Program-made: the position numbers and the translations under genes
The notes under the pieces: generated by a model
What the model was told of the DNA's origin: nothing
The model's database searches: none
What the model saw: only the letters and a program-made list of their open reading frames with translations
From: Rhynchopus sp. YZ270_cl-10
Lineage: Eukaryota; Euglenozoa; Diplonemea; Diplonemida; Diplonemidae
Direction of reading: 5' to 3'
Length of the DNA stretch: 64,000 nucleotides
NCBI GenBank assembly: GCA_964035575.1
Contig: OZ037915.1
Span: 682,001-746,000 of the forward strand
Shown: in pieces, positions 1-9,959 of the stretch
How positions within the stretch are numbered: the stretch's first letter is position 1
Layout: each line of letters begins with the position of its first letter

Positions 1-306
1 CGGCACCAACCTTCTTGGCGGGCATCGTGGTCGTCTTGTCGCTGTGGTGATGTTGTGTTGTTGTTGTGTTGTGTTGTCAAATGCATACTCTCCAAGCACC
101 AGAATGGCACCGTCCTCACCGATCTGGATGTTGGCACCCTTGTGCACAATGCCGGAGTGCTTGAACGCGTGCCTGTTGGAAGCGTTCCTGGGCTCCGAGG
201 TCAGGTGCACACCCTCGCGTCCTCTGCCGTAACGCTGCTTGCGGCTGAACGCGTTGGTTCCCTTCACCACTCTCCAAGCCAGATCGGCGGATGCCTGGGT
301 GGTCAT
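1..306 (-). CDS. RPL28: 60S ribosomal protein L28e, 5' part (two exons, incomplete)
   Basis: Exon 1 is 306-89 and exon 2 runs from 41 off the window edge. The intron, 88-42 (47 bp), opens with GTATGC and ends with CAG. The start MTTQASADLAWRVVKGTNAF matches the L28e opening (human [20 protein letters not shown]). It continues with a YGRGREGVHLTSEPRNASNR segment and a HSGIVHKG block corresponding to the human FRYNGLIHRKT region. L28e is a eukaryote-specific large-subunit protein that binds 28S rRNA in the cytosolic ribosome. Joining the exons in phase 2 gives a lysine-rich continuation (DDKTTTMPAKKVGA), which fits the basic second half of the family. The start codon lies 18 bases after a CAG on the minus strand, a possible leader acceptor. 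The assignment rests on eye alignment of about 75 residues. Confidence 0.85.
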   Translation of the reverse strand, partial: MTTQASADLAWRVVKGTNAFSRKQRYGRGREGVHLTSEPRNASNRHAFKHSGIVHKGANIQIGEDGAILVLGEYAFDNTTQQQHNITTATRRPRCPPRRLVP

Positions 307-927
307 TTTTCCTTCTTTTTTTTTCTGATGATCCTGAGTGATGGAGCGGGAGTTGACACTTTTTGTGGGAAGAGAGAACGACGGCGACGTTGTCAGAACC
401 CAAACAACGAGAGGGTCTTGCCTTACACTCGACAAACTAATTGCATTCGAGGAAATGATAGCATTCTAGCATTTACCTCTTTGATGAAGTTAGGTTTTTA
501 CAAAATTCTTTTTTTTTTATATCAGTTGTGCGCTGAACAAGCACATGCAACAAACTGCTGTGTCACTATTTGGCTAGAGGTTCGAGACATAAAAAGGGGG
601 ATAGAGAAAAAAAAAAACACTGATCTGCCAACCTAAACCAACAGGGCACATACCCCCCACCCAAAATCCAAGACTGAAACTAATAACTTGATTTCCCAAC
701 ACACCACACCCCACTCTTTGCAAACGGTATCTCTGCAATGAGATTTACCCTACATTTTTTAAAACCACAATACTGGAGAACAACATCTCCCCCGGGGCTC
801 TTTTTTTTAGGTTTTTTTTTTTTTGACAAACTGTTGCATTATGTGTAGACACGGTGCACCCAGAGAATGCGCTCCACTTCAGGTTTCTTTGAAACAAACG
901 ACTCAACCAATCCTTCTTTTAGAAATT
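307..927. other. Spacer between the RPL28 start and the IWR1 stop
   Basis: About 620 bases with no convincing coding sequence. It carries short homopolymer T and A runs and one A-rich, T-rich stretch near 780-825. It should hold the RPL28 5' leader and the IWR1 3' UTR. No hairpin repeat or mobile element was recognised here. Confidence 0.5.
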
Positions 928-1974
928 TCAATCCATATCCTCTTCTTCTTCAGAGTCGCCTACGTGGTGTGCCCCTGCTTCTTCATCCTCCATATAGTCG
1001 GAAAGGGGTTTGTCTGGGTCAAATGCTTCTGGTGCGTATCGACGGAGGAGTGGGTCTGCAAATTGATTCATCTCCTCTAAGCCTTGCCAGGGGCTCGAAT
1101 CGTCGTAGTCGCAGCCGTTTACAAAATCTGCGATTAGATCGTCTTCACCTTGGATGGGGTCAAGTCGGTAGCCGTTGTGGTTTTCGGTTTCGTTTTCATC
1201 TTCAAAGAGATCCTCTTCTTTTTCTTCTTCGGAATCATCCGAAAACTCAATCTCATCCGGATAATCAAACCGAGGGTGTGTTTCATCTTCGGTATCTTCA
1301 GAGTCGCCATCACCACGCCAGGTCTCATTTTTTGTTTCCAACCCATCCAGAAGCGCTTCGACGTCAAACTCTACCTCAAACGTATGTGTATCCACCGGGG
1401 CTACTTCCGCCTCCCCTTTCACCTCTGATGCGAAAACGGTCCGAGAAGACACCATGTAAGTGTCAATCACATATTGTCCCCGATCCTTCTCTGCTTCCCC
1501 TTCCGCGGTATGCTGCGCCATGAGTTCTGGGTAGGCACTCTGCATGAGATGTTCGTACCCTGGAGGGACCTCGATTTTAGGTTTTGGGGGGTTCTTTTTG
1601 CGTAGCTCTGCTTGATTTGTGTCGATTTCGATGATAGTATGACGGCCTCGTTTGCTGACACGCGGGGCACCGTAAGAAGGGGTAGGATCCTCTTCAGGGC
1701 GTTTTCTCTTTTCTGCGCGTTTTTGTGGTATTTCCATAGGTTTTCCCTGTTCACTAGTAGTCATAACTCTCTTAAAGGTGCGAAACCCTTCAGTATCGTT
1801 CTCATTACGCAACATATCCTTCATCTGCGCGGTAAGCGCATCGATGCCACTGCCTGCCGCATCGATACGACGGCGCTTTCCGATAACAAGCTCACCAAGG
1901 GGGTGCTCATCAGCACGGCGCTTGACACGAACAAACACATTCCCTTTCTTCGGTGCATCCTTTGATGCTTGCAT
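928..1974 (-). CDS. IWR1: Iwr1/SLC7A6OS-type RNA polymerase II nuclear import factor
   Basis: This is a 348-residue single-exon gene. Its N-terminus, VFVRVKRRADEHPLGELVIG followed by a KRRR cluster and FRTFKRV near residue 65, matches the LRVKRKR...ALVL...KR opening of the Iwr1 family. The C-terminal half has YVIDTYMV followed by an acidic stretch ending HPRFDYPDEIEFSDDSEEE. This is the family signature (YVYDIYY ... NEYPEEE in human SLC7A6OS). Iwr1 binds assembled RNA polymerase II in the cytoplasm and carries it into the nucleus. The ORF ends in an acidic tail (DSEEEEDMD). A pyrimidine-rich tract and an AG at 1989-1990 stand 14 bases before the ATG, a good candidate trans-splice acceptor. 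There are no internal stops or frameshifts. The extra 40 residues after the YPDE motif look like lineage-specific sequence. Confidence 0.85.
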   Translation of the reverse strand: MQASKDAPKKGNVFVRVKRRADEHPLGELVIGKRRRIDAAGSGIDALTAQMKDMLRNENDTEGFRTFKRVMTTSEQGKPMEIPQKRAEKRKRPEEDPTPSYGAPRVSKRGRHTIIEIDTNQAELRKKNPPKPKIEVPPGYEHLMQSAYPELMAQHTAEGEAEKDRGQYVIDTYMVSSRTVFASEVKGEAEVAPVDTHTFEVEFDVEALLDGLETKNETWRGDGDSEDTEDETHPRFDYPDEIEFSDDSEEEKEEDLFEDENETENHNGYRLDPIQGEDDLIADFVNGCDYDDSSPWQGLEEMNQFADPLLRRYAPEAFDPDKPLSDYMEDEEAGAHHVGDSEEEEDMD

Positions 1975-2020
1975 AGTATAGTGTTATCCTTAAGGGGGGT
2001 GTTTGAGAAGGGATGAAGAG
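1975..2020 (-). promoter_or_regulatory. Candidate 3' splice acceptor upstream of IWR1
   Basis: On the minus strand a C/T-rich tract of about 40 bases ends in CCCTTAAG, with the AG at 1989-1990. It is followed by a 14-base leader and the ATG. Its form suits a spliced-leader addition site. An upstream non-coding cis exon could look the same. Confidence 0.35.
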
Positions 2021-2323
2021 GGGGAAGGGAGGAGGGGGGGGGGGCGTGGGCGCGCCGCACTGTAAAAGTAACGTTTTGGGGGAAAATAGTCGGGTCTTTT
2101 TTCTTATTTAATCTCGCGTGCGGGGGAGGTGGTGTGTTTGTGGGGAAGGGAGCCAAAAAAAAAAAAAAAAAAAAAAAAAACAGAAATTCTGCAGATAGGT
2201 GACGTTTTTTGTTTGTGAACCCTCCCAACCTCCTCCCCTTCCAACCTTTTACTCAAAAGTGGTTAAAGAAAATCAAGGGGGGATAAGCACTCCTTCATTT
2301 ATATTCTCTAGACCTCCCAAGAC

Positions 2324-2987
2324 GTAGCTCGCTACGCTCACTACTTACTGCGTACTTATGAAAGAATATGATCTGTGGTGTGGTGTGTGTGTAGGACGAC
2401 CTTCAAATTTGTTCAAAACTAATCCATAAAAAAGGAAGGGAGTGGGAAGGGTACCGTTTTGTGGTATTACGTACGGGGGAAGAGAGAGGTAGGGAAACCA
2501 AAAAAATGCAAAATTTTCCTGAAAATTTGTGTGTTTTTGTTGTGAGTTTCCGTGCCGTCTTTCCCCTTCCATCCTTGCCGCACTTTTTCCGCACATATTC
2601 CGCACTTATTCGCACTTTTACCATGTTGGCTTGCTGACTGTGTCTGTGTACCTGTGTACCAGATACACATACACACAGATACACAGGTACACAAGACGCA
2701 GCGTCACACCCACACGGGAGTCATTCCAGCAGTATCCCCAGGAGAGGGTCCGGTAGATTGCAGCGCAGTCGAACCTCCTGGCCAAACTTGAGGTCCCTGG
2801 GCGTGTCCAGCACTTTGTCCACCACAGTGACAGCGTCCAACAGTAGCGCTTGTACCGCACAGTACCTACAGTACACAGTGTTCAACTTTTACAAGGCGGG
2901 GACATTTTTTTGGGGGGCTGATTCGCACTTTTTCCGCACTTTTCCGTACTTTTCCGTACTTATTCGCACTTTTTCAGCACTTTTCCG
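2324..2987. repeat. Short repeats: GNA-loop hairpin, GTGTAC inverted repeat, 11-mer tandem array
   Basis: 2326-2340 is a degenerate copy of the GCGAGC-GNA-GCGAGC hairpin repeat. 2639-2700 is an imperfect inverted repeat built from CTGTGTACCTGTGTA-like words. 2927-2987 is a degenerate tandem array of CGCACTTTTTC-type units. A CAGCCACACCA motif at 3007-3017 matches one end of the TGGTGTG-terminated mobile elements found elsewhere, but its partner end was not found. Confidence 0.5.
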
Positions 2988-3004
2988 TTTTTGCTCCTCC
3001 CCTT

Positions 3005-4102
3005 TCAGCCACACCAAAAGAAACTACATTTTTTTTTGCTATTGTTATGCTGTACCAACCCAACCCGAGAATGGCAAGAAAAGAAACGTCCCCCACAGTG
3101 AGACGAGGGGGCTCCGAGTACCGCGATTGCCCTGTTGTTGAGGGTAATAATATTGCTGTCCGCGTTGGTCGGAATAACCTTGATTGGGGCACTCTTGGGG
3201 CTGTTGTTGGTGGGGCTGGTGATGGGGGAGCTGTTGGTATTGGAGGGGCTGCTGGTGTTGATCGCGTTGTTGGTGTTGTTGGTAGGACTGGCTGCGAGAG
3301 TGTACATCCTGTTGGTGGTATTGGTGTTGGGTTGATTGTGTCCGTGGAACGGGCTGTTACCCTTTGCCTGGTTCGTAGGGGACGGTGAGAAGCCGATACT
3401 GCTCATGCTATCTTTACCCCACTCACGAGGGTTTGAAGCAGCACTGCTTTTGTAGCCCTCCGGATTGTCGCTGTTCACAAATTTCCTGGGCTCGGTCTCT
3501 AGAGTGCGCTTTCTTGCCGTTTCAGCCACGATGTTGGATTTGTTAAGCCATGCCAGAACTTTGTGGTCGTTCCTTTCCTTCCAAACCTTGGTACACAGAG
3601 TGAGGTGTGCCAAAAGAGAACTACGGTGCGGCAACGTTGATAACATCACTTCTTGGCCATGATTTCGTCCCTGTGGGAAACACACTCCGGCTTGTTGACC
3701 AGAGGTAGGACAGACAATAACCCAGTTCAGTCGATCCGTCGCATCGGCATCAGGAGGAGGAACGAAGGACATGAGACCCATGCGGAAAAGCTTGTGGCAC
3801 GACATGCCAAACATACGCTCCCCACCTCTTTTGAGGACCTTACCAGACTCACCACTTCCATCCTGCAGAGTTCCGCACAGCCGGAGGAAGTTCGAACAAC
3901 CTCTTTCTGACTTGGCAAACCATTCCACACCAAATGCCTTACATTGAATTGGGCTCTTGTAGATATGGGCAATCGTAACCTTCTCATGATCTTGAACGAG
4001 ACCTTGAGGCTGTTCCCACCCGCACCCCATGCACTTAGTACTAGCAATCATCGTTACATATGCCTTTTCCCCAGAGGATAAAGACTGGGTGCGGCTACGC
4101 AC
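3005..4102 (-). CDS. Unknown protein: Cys-rich N-terminal part, Asn/Thr/Ser-rich C-terminal part
   Basis: An open frame of 365 codons that I do not recognise. Residues 20-30 hold a CxxC pair (TKCMGCGWEQ). More cysteines follow in IQCKAFGVEWF, RGCSNFLRLCG and MSCHKLF, spacing that could bind zinc but fits no finger I can name. Residues 250-330 are low complexity, dominated by Asn, Thr, Ser and Pro. The open frame continues upstream of the first ATG to about 4195 (DKSERSVDCARELEESDSSA), where an in-frame stop is preceded by a TTGCAG acceptor. The true 5' end is therefore probably a spliced exon further upstream, beyond the A-tract at 4229-4260. The last 30 residues may be read-through into an intron. 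Confidence that this is a gene is moderate. Confidence 0.55.
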   Translation of the reverse strand: MRSRTQSLSSGEKAYVTMIASTKCMGCGWEQPQGLVQDHEKVTIAHIYKSPIQCKAFGVEWFAKSERGCSNFLRLCGTLQDGSGESGKVLKRGGERMFGMSCHKLFRMGLMSFVPPPDADATDRLNWVIVCPTSGQQAGVCFPQGRNHGQEVMLSTLPHRSSLLAHLTLCTKVWKERNDHKVLAWLNKSNIVAETARKRTLETEPRKFVNSDNPEGYKSSAASNPREWGKDSMSSIGFSPSPTNQAKGNSPFHGHNQPNTNTTNRMYTLAASPTNNTNNAINTSSPSNTNSSPITSPTNNSPKSAPIKVIPTNADSNIITLNNRAIAVLGAPSSHCGGRFFSCHSRVGLVQHNNSKKKCSFFWCG

Positions 4103-4228
4103 CTTATCCTCTGATGACTCGTCAACGTCTGCTGAGCTGTCAGATTCTTCAAGTTCTCGCGCGCAGTCGACAGATCTTTCTGATTTATCTGCAAGTGTGT
4201 GTAAAATAAAAGAACAAAACTAGAAAGG

Positions 4229-4260
<32 letters not shown>

Positions 4261-5100
4261 AACAACAACAAAGTTGCACCACACTGTGCATCTCCAGTGC
4301 CGACAATTGCAACCCCAACACACATGTTGCAAATAGGCCAGGGGAGTTTAAAATATCGGTTTACCGGTTTCAAAAACCGAAAAATTCGGTTTGAGGATTT
4401 TGAAAAAAAAAAAAAAAAAAGCTATGGAAAATCTGGATTTTTGAAAAAAAAATTTTTTTTCCTCGTAACAGGGTTTCTGGCCAGAAAAATCCTGTTTTTG
4501 CAGATAATGTGACCCCACCATTTGACGGACGGAGCTCGGAGAAGCCAAACATGAGTGAGAGAGGAAGGGGGAAGTGAGGCCCTGAGGGATAACCCCATCC
4601 CTCAAAAATTCCTTAACACTCTGTATTAAGGTTTTTAAGGTTGCTTTTGCTACGCACCCTGTACCTACACCCCCCCATACGGGGTCCACCAAAAATCGAC
4701 ATTTCACGCAGAGGCACCAAAGTGTAAGATTTTTTCGGCGTTGGAAAGATTGGGCCAAAAAAATGAGGTATTTAGAATACAGTTTTCTGAGAGATTTGTT
4801 TCTAATTCCTATTTTCGTGTCGCAAGTTTACGTGGGAAGCGCTTTAAAAACGTGCGTTCCTAAAGGCAAAACGGGCGTTTTTCACCGAAAACCACGAGTT
4901 TCAGCCCAAAACCCGGTTTTTTGGCCCAGACCCGTGTATGTGGCGCCGGAAACGCACTTGCGGGGTACCGAAGGTGGGCTGCGGTTTGTAACCACTCGTT
5001 GCGTTGCTTGGGTTCCGTTCGATGCATTCAGATCGGTTGCGTTGTGTTGGATGCGTTCGTTGCGTTCTGTTCGTGGGTGCCTGTTCGTTTCTGTTCAGAT
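4103..5100. other. Non-coding spacer with CCGGTTT/AAACCGG-type short inverted words
   Basis: There is no supported gene. The stretch has A/T homopolymers at 4229-4260 and 4404-4420, and short inverted words such as CGGTTTACCGGTTT near 4355. A sequence starting CAGGGGAG near 4337 resembles a hAT terminus, but I found no partner end or target duplication. The missing 5' exon of the unknown gene may lie here. Confidence 0.35.
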
Positions 5101-5300
5101 NNNNNNNNNNNNNNNNNNNNNNNNNNNNNNNNNNNNNNNNNNNNNNNNNNNNNNNNNNNNNNNNNNNNNNNNNNNNNNNNNNNNNNNNNNNNNNNNNNNN
5201 NNNNNNNNNNNNNNNNNNNNNNNNNNNNNNNNNNNNNNNNNNNNNNNNNNNNNNNNNNNNNNNNNNNNNNNNNNNNNNNNNNNNNNNNNNNNNNNNNNNN
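5101..5300. other. Assembly gap (200 N)
   Basis: Exactly 200 unresolved bases, a size typical of a placeholder gap. Open frames crossing it are artefacts. Confidence 0.99.
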
Positions 5301-5539
5301 CACAAAAATTCACCCTGAAATACGAAAAAATGGTGAAACCCCGGTTCATAGTGTGTTTTGGGTGGGAATAAGCAAATGATAGTCAGAAAACCCGTGATTT
5401 GGTGGTGATTCCCAAAGTGCACTCAGGTGTACAAAAGTTTTCGATTCTTGCTTATTTTGACAGATTTGACATCAAATATGTCCAAATATAAAAAGTTTTT
5501 TGCAAAAATGAATAGAACCCTACCTAGTCGGTTTTCACT

Positions 5540-5670
5540 AAGGAAAAAGCGCCCGAATCCGCCCGAAATCTGCATTTCGGGCGTTTTCGGGCAAATTCGG
5601 GCGCACAAAATCGCCCGAAATCCGCCCCTAATCCGCCCGAAATCACCCGAAATGCCCGAAATATATTTCG
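5540..5670. repeat. Cluster of GCCCGAAAT / ATTTCGGGC words
   Basis: About ten short words of the form GCCCGAA or TTCGGGC in both orientations are packed into 130 bases and can form several small hairpins. No coding potential was seen. The following 110 bases are a dispersed repeat shared with 46318-46433. Confidence 0.6.
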
Positions 5671-5683
5671 GGCGGTCCAAGTA

Positions 5684-5796
5684 GGTGGGGCCGACGTTGA
5701 AAATTGGACAATTTTATGACCTCTTAAATTTCGGAAAATATGAGCCCGGTCACTAATAGGCGGCCCATTTTCGGTCAAAAATTGTCCCCAAAATCC
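5684..5796 (+). repeat. Dispersed ~115-bp repeat, copy 1
   Basis: It shares long near-identical words with 46318-46433 in the same orientation, including GAAAATTGGACAATTTT, AAATATGAGCCCGGT and GGCCCATTTT. A shorter trace (GTGGTGGGGTCAATTCG) lies near 27082. The element type is unknown. Confidence 0.7.
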
Positions 5797-6305
5797 GGAG
5801 TGTATTATTGACCTTTGTGGGCGACGACTGTCCTGTGTGAGGTTAACCTACAGGTTAATTCCATTATGGCGGTGGTTGTTTTGCATCTCTCACACATGAT
5901 GGATCGACGCACTGGTGAGTCCTTGGCGGTTACTTCGTCTCCTTTCGTCTTATCCGCCTTTTTGGTGGGGATTATCAAAGAAGTCAGCTAGAGAATTGTT
6001 GGTTCTCTCGGGGAGTGGGTGTGGGCAGAGATTTTGACAACGGGACCAGAAAACCATGTTTTTGGGCTCATCAAAATTCAATTTCCCCCTTCAGTTACCC
6101 TTATTTATCGCTCCCTCATTCACGGTTTTTTTACTTCCTGGGAATAAAGTGACCAGCTGGGCCAACTGTGGCACCGTAGTTAACGGGATCAAAACGATAT
6201 GCCGGGGCACGCCTTATGCCCGAAGGTGAACTGTCTGGCTCCTTGTTTTTAAACACCGGTTAAATATGCATTGCGCTCTAATCAGACTCTAATTAGAGCA
6301 TTCGG

Positions 6306-6645
6306 CAGTACAGTACAGTACAGTACAGTACAGTACAGTACAGTACAGTACAGTACAGTACAGTACAGTACAGTACAGTACAGTACAGTACAGTACAGTA
6401 CAGTACAGTACAGTACAGTACAGTACAGTACAGTACAGTACAGTACAGTACAGTACAGTACAGTACAGTACAGTACAGTACAGTACAGTACAGTACAGTA
6501 CAGTACAGTACAGTACAGTACAGTACAGTACAGTACAGTACAGTACAGTACAGTACAGTACAGTACAGTACAGTACAGTACAGTACAGTACAGTACAGTA
6601 CAGTACAGTACAGTACAGTACAGTACAGTACAGTACAGTACAGTA
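6306..6645. repeat. Microsatellite (CAGTA)68
   Basis: A perfect pentanucleotide array of about 340 bases. Because 5 is not a multiple of 3, each strand reads as a repeated five-residue peptide in all frames without stops. The long open frames across it (STVQY or LYCTV repeats) are not genes. The same unit forms the second half of the compound array at 52964-53315. Confidence 0.98.
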
Positions 6646-7240
6646 GTCCTGTCGGGTGGTGTACCATTTTTTTCCCCAGAGCAACTTAGGTGTAATTGTG
6701 GTTAATTGTGTGTACGTGTGTTTGATAACTAGTGGGGGTAATTCTTGCTCAGAATATGGCCCCAACGTGTACGTGTGTGTACTTGTGCTGAAAGTGTGCT
6801 GAAATTGTGCCTAATATAGGCATAGTTCAGGTGAGTATGGTGCTAGTTGTGCCCAGCTGTGTTTTGAGTAAAACGGTACAAAAAACAGGGAAAAAAGTGG
6901 TAGTGCCACTGGTACAAAACTTTTCTAGCGAAGCCACAGTACGCAACATTTCGGGTAGAGCTGTGGGCTACCGCTCGTAATTTTTAGCTGCGTCGCAGGC
7001 GCACGGTACGCTACTTTCTTGAGAGTTGCGAACATGTTGAAAAAAAAAAAAGGCAACAAACGAACACGCCGCGGACTTCCGTCGTCCTCCTCCGCACAGG
7101 GGGTGGGGTGGTACGGCCAGCTTGACCCAGGCTAGCTAGCCCTCTGCACAGCACACTTTACCTGACCAGTCCTGCAAAAAACCCTGGAAAAAAACACCCC
7201 CCTTTTTTTCCCTCCAATTCACAACTCTTCACAACTGTTC

Positions 7241-7576
7241 ACAACTCTTCACAAATCTTCACAACATCTGTGTTTTTTTTATCCAAATTTTCATTTCAAT
7301 TCACAACTCTTCACAACTATTCACAACTCTTCACAACTCTTCACAATTCTTCACAAAAAAATGGCCAAAAATTATGTTGTGAAAATTTGTGAAAACTTGT
7401 GAAAACTTGTGAAGATTGGTGAAGATTGGTGAAAATTTGTATTTTCCGATACCCCGGAACACACCACACAACATAATTTTGGCCATATTTTTGTGAAGAA
7501 TTGTGAAAAGTTGTGAAGAGTTGTGAATTGAAATGAAAATTTGGATGAAAAAACACAGATGTTGTGAAGAGTTGTG
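7241..7576. repeat. Large inverted repeat built of TTCACAACTC units
   Basis: The left arm 7241-7380 and right arm 7469-7576 are near reverse complements. They share the palindrome-matched words TTCATTTCAATTCACAACTC and TGGCCAAAAATTATGTTGTG, and a loop of about 90 bases lies between. Each arm contains several tandem copies of TTCACAACTC. The loop holds the motif ATACCCCGGAACACACC, which is the terminus of the small element at 37545-37669, so the two are related. Confidence 0.8.
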
Positions 7577-7611
7577 ATTTGGAGAGAAAAATACTGGGCG
7601 TACTAAAGGAA

Positions 7612-7797
7612 AAATAAAATAATATATATTATTTATCGTGAATTTATTTTCCAGTATTTCACGCACAGGTGGAAACAGCCCGAGGGGAAGCATTTTTTCC
7701 CGAGGGCGAAGCCCGAGGGGAAAAATGCTTCCCCGAGGGCTGTTTCCACCTGTAAGTGAAATACTGGTATAAATTCACGAAAATATATTATTTTATC
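7612..7797. repeat. 186-bp foldback (near-perfect palindrome) with GAA apex
   Basis: The arms 7612-7707 and 7711-7797 are reverse complements with few mismatches and meet at a GAA triloop (7708-7710) closed by GGGC/GCCC. Matching words include CAGGTGGAAACAGCCCGAGG and its complement. An inverted copy of the outer arm (GTGAATTTATTTTCC...TATTTCAC) recurs at 10091-10115. GAGACCATGAATTTCAC at 7805 recurs inverted at 10146-10162. The 2.5-kb interval between is therefore bracketed by inverted repeats, as in a foldback transposon. Confidence 0.8.
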
Positions 7798-8258
7798 TCC
7801 AAATGAGACCATGAATTTCACAACCCGTTTTCACGTACAAAGAGAAGAAGGTGGGGTGGTTCTTTTTATGATGATTTTTTTTTTCAGTTTTTTTATGTGG
7901 AACTCTTAGCGCTGGACAGCGCCTTGATCCAGAACTGGTGCAGCGGGTTTGTGGCGCTTACGCGGCTGTACTTCTGATGAAGATGAGGAAGACAATGACG
8001 ATGAGTCATTTGTGTTCGTGTCGGACTCACTCTCCACAGGTGCCCTCGTACGTTTTTGAGGTGTCATTTGAGATTTTGGAAGAAAATTGGGGGGGAAAAC
8101 GGTGTGTATCCTTGGTTTGTGTGCTACAGAAAATTAACTTAAAAATGCGTTTGAGACCCCTAGAATGGCTCAAAATGCCTCTTTTCTGGCTTTAATTGCA
8201 AAATTGGGCCTCCAAAGGCCTCCAAAAAATTTTTCGAGAGTTCAGTTCTACGATTTTC

Positions 8259-8347
8259 GACCGTGAATTTATTTTTTCTGAGCGTGAATTTATTTTTCTG
8301 AGCGTGAATTTATTTTTCTGAGCGTGAATTTATTTTTTGAGCGTGAA
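8259..8347 (+). repeat. Tandem repeat, four ~21-bp units
   Basis: Four consecutive units of GAGCGTGAATTTATTTTTCT. It sits inside the foldback-bracketed interval 7612-10165, and its unit shares GTGAATTTATTTT with the foldback arms. Confidence 0.9.
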
Positions 8348-8459
8348 ACATACAAGTAAAACGGACGTCACGGAAATGAAAAAAAAATGCTCGACCCACT
8401 GCCGTCGTTGCCGTGAAAAATAAAAAAAAACGGCCGTGAAAAAAAAGCGCCCTTTTTAT

Positions 8460-8513
8460 GTACAAAAATTTCACGGCCGTTAAAAAAAAACAACGGCCGT
8501 GAAATTTTTGTAC
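8460..8513. repeat. Perfect 22-bp inverted repeat with ACGGCCGT motif
   Basis: The arm GTACAAAAATTTCACGGCCG plus TT at 8460-8481 is perfectly complementary to 8492-8513, with an A-rich 10-base loop. The TTCACGGCCGT word recurs at 8428-8440 (partial), 9969-9980, 9992-10004, 10024-10036 and 10068-10076. Confidence 0.9.
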
Positions 8514-8699
8514 AAGTCTTTGAAGGAACACACAGTGAAGTACGAGAAAAGGCGCCACTCAAGAACCATCCCACCTGATTTTTACCCCGCGGATAGGCGC
8601 GGATAGGAATGTACAGACCAAACCCCACCCATTTCCCCCTATATTCCCACACCCACCTGATTTTTACCCCTGAAGAAAAGGAGGGTAGGGCAGGAGAGG

Positions 8700-9180
8700 A
8701 CCGGTTAAGTGATATCGCACAGAAAACTGCGCTGGGTACTGGGTACTCCTTGTAGGGTTTTGTTGCCTTTTGGCACATGTATTGTGTCCACTGTGTGTTG
8801 TGTTCACTGCTCTGAAGGTGCTGGCTCTCATCTACCTGATGGGGTAAGTGACACAGCATCTGACGCGCCATCTGTAATCTTCTGGTTTCAACACTGCCTT
8901 TCAGTTCTGCATACTGAATTCGCAGCGTCCTGAGCGTCTCACAACCTCTTAGTAGTCTTTGCCCGAGAAGAACACCGCAAATGGTTCAACACAGATGAGG
9001 TTCGTCTCACAGTATTGAGGTGTGCTCCACAACGGAAAGCCCATCAAATATGAGAAGAGTACTTTGCTCAAGAACCGGTTACAAGTGCTGAAACACGAGA
9101 AATATGCTACTCTGAAGAACCGGGAGCACGTACACGTGCTCAGAAATGCCACACGCTCCAACTACAATTCACAGTAGGGT
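8700..9180. pseudogene. Coding-like fragments of unknown origin inside the foldback interval
   Basis: On the plus strand 8933-9050 reads ASHNLLVVFAREEHRKWFNT and then DEVRLTVLRCAPQRKAHQI. In another frame, 9055-9175 reads KYEKSTLLKNRLQVLKHEKY and then ATLKNREHVHVLRNATRSNY before a stop. On the minus strand 8960-8855 reads ETLRTLRIQYAELKGSVETR. The composition looks coding, but the frames are broken and no family is recognised. These could be cargo or relics of the foldback element. Confidence 0.3.
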
Positions 9181-9329
9181 GAAAATGTGGGCGGGCAGCG
9201 GGAGACCAGCGCAGTGAGGAGAGCCAGGAGCGCAGCAGGGCACGCAGGTGATGGTTTGGATAAGTCCATTTCCTGTGAGAGTGGAATCCGGTCGAAGTCA
9301 TAGTGGGGACGGAACAAAGGTTGCAGCTG

Positions 9330-9605
9330 AGCTGTTCTCCAGGCGTGAGTGGCAGATTGTTGATACGTTTTATTTTTCCTTCCTTCAAAACTTCACACAA
9401 CGCTTTTTTGGTCTTTGGGAGACACACAAGGTGCCAGGTTCTATGATAAGCACGGAACCACCCTGCACCTGTTTGTCATATTGTTTCCCGTGCAATACAT
9501 GGAGAAACGTTTCGTACTCGAAACTAGGGCACATTGCATTGTATAAAGACCTCCGAGGCACCCCAAAAACTTCTCCAGGCGTGACTGGCAGATTGTTGAT
9601 ACGGA
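9330..9605 (+). repeat. Direct repeat pair, ~33 bp
   Basis: The words TTCTCCAGGCGTGA and TGGCAGATTGTTGATACG occur at 9334-9366 and again at 9571-9603, in the same order and spacing. The 200 bases between are unique. Confidence 0.8.
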
Positions 9606-9639
9606 GGCTGTTGTTCAGAGACAATCGGTGTATGAGGAT

Positions 9640-9887
9640 GCTCCCCATCAGACGCTGGAGGTAGCATCAATACTGTCCTTCAGGGCAGTAGGGATAACTC
9701 CACAGTTCGACACACAGTTAGGCCACGGCGACCTGTCAGCAGTTGTGACGGAGTGGAAACTAGGATCTGAGCGTATAGCATCGCAGGCAGGGCAGGACCA
9801 CCATAAGTGCTCATTCGTGTCGTCAGCTTCCCGATCGCAGTGGGGCCGACTTTTTTTTGCACTTGTTATGTTGCTTTTACCCCCCAA
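9640..9887 (-). pseudogene. LINE-like zinc-knuckle C-terminal fragment
   Basis: The minus-strand frame reads CDREADDTNEHLWWSCPACD and then, after AIRSDPSF, PWPNCVSNCGVIPTALKDS. This pattern, a Cys followed by E-HLWW-CP and then WP-C---CG-IP, resembles the zinc-binding tail downstream of reverse transcriptase in many non-LTR retrotransposons. No reverse transcriptase or endonuclease core was found on either side, so it is at most a 3' remnant. The family call is an inference from the motif alone. Confidence 0.4.
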
Positions 9888-9959
9888 GAATGACTTGGGA
9901 GGGATGGGAAAGGGGGTTGGCCCTGTCTACGAACGAAAAAGAAGAAACAAGCAAAAAGC

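Noticed and set aside
4763-5422. Open frames across the N gap
   Set aside because: 200 unknown bases translate as X and support nothing.
6271-6765. Open frames of 124-158 codons across the CAGTA array
   Set aside because: Pure microsatellite; all frames stay open because the unit lacks stop triplets.
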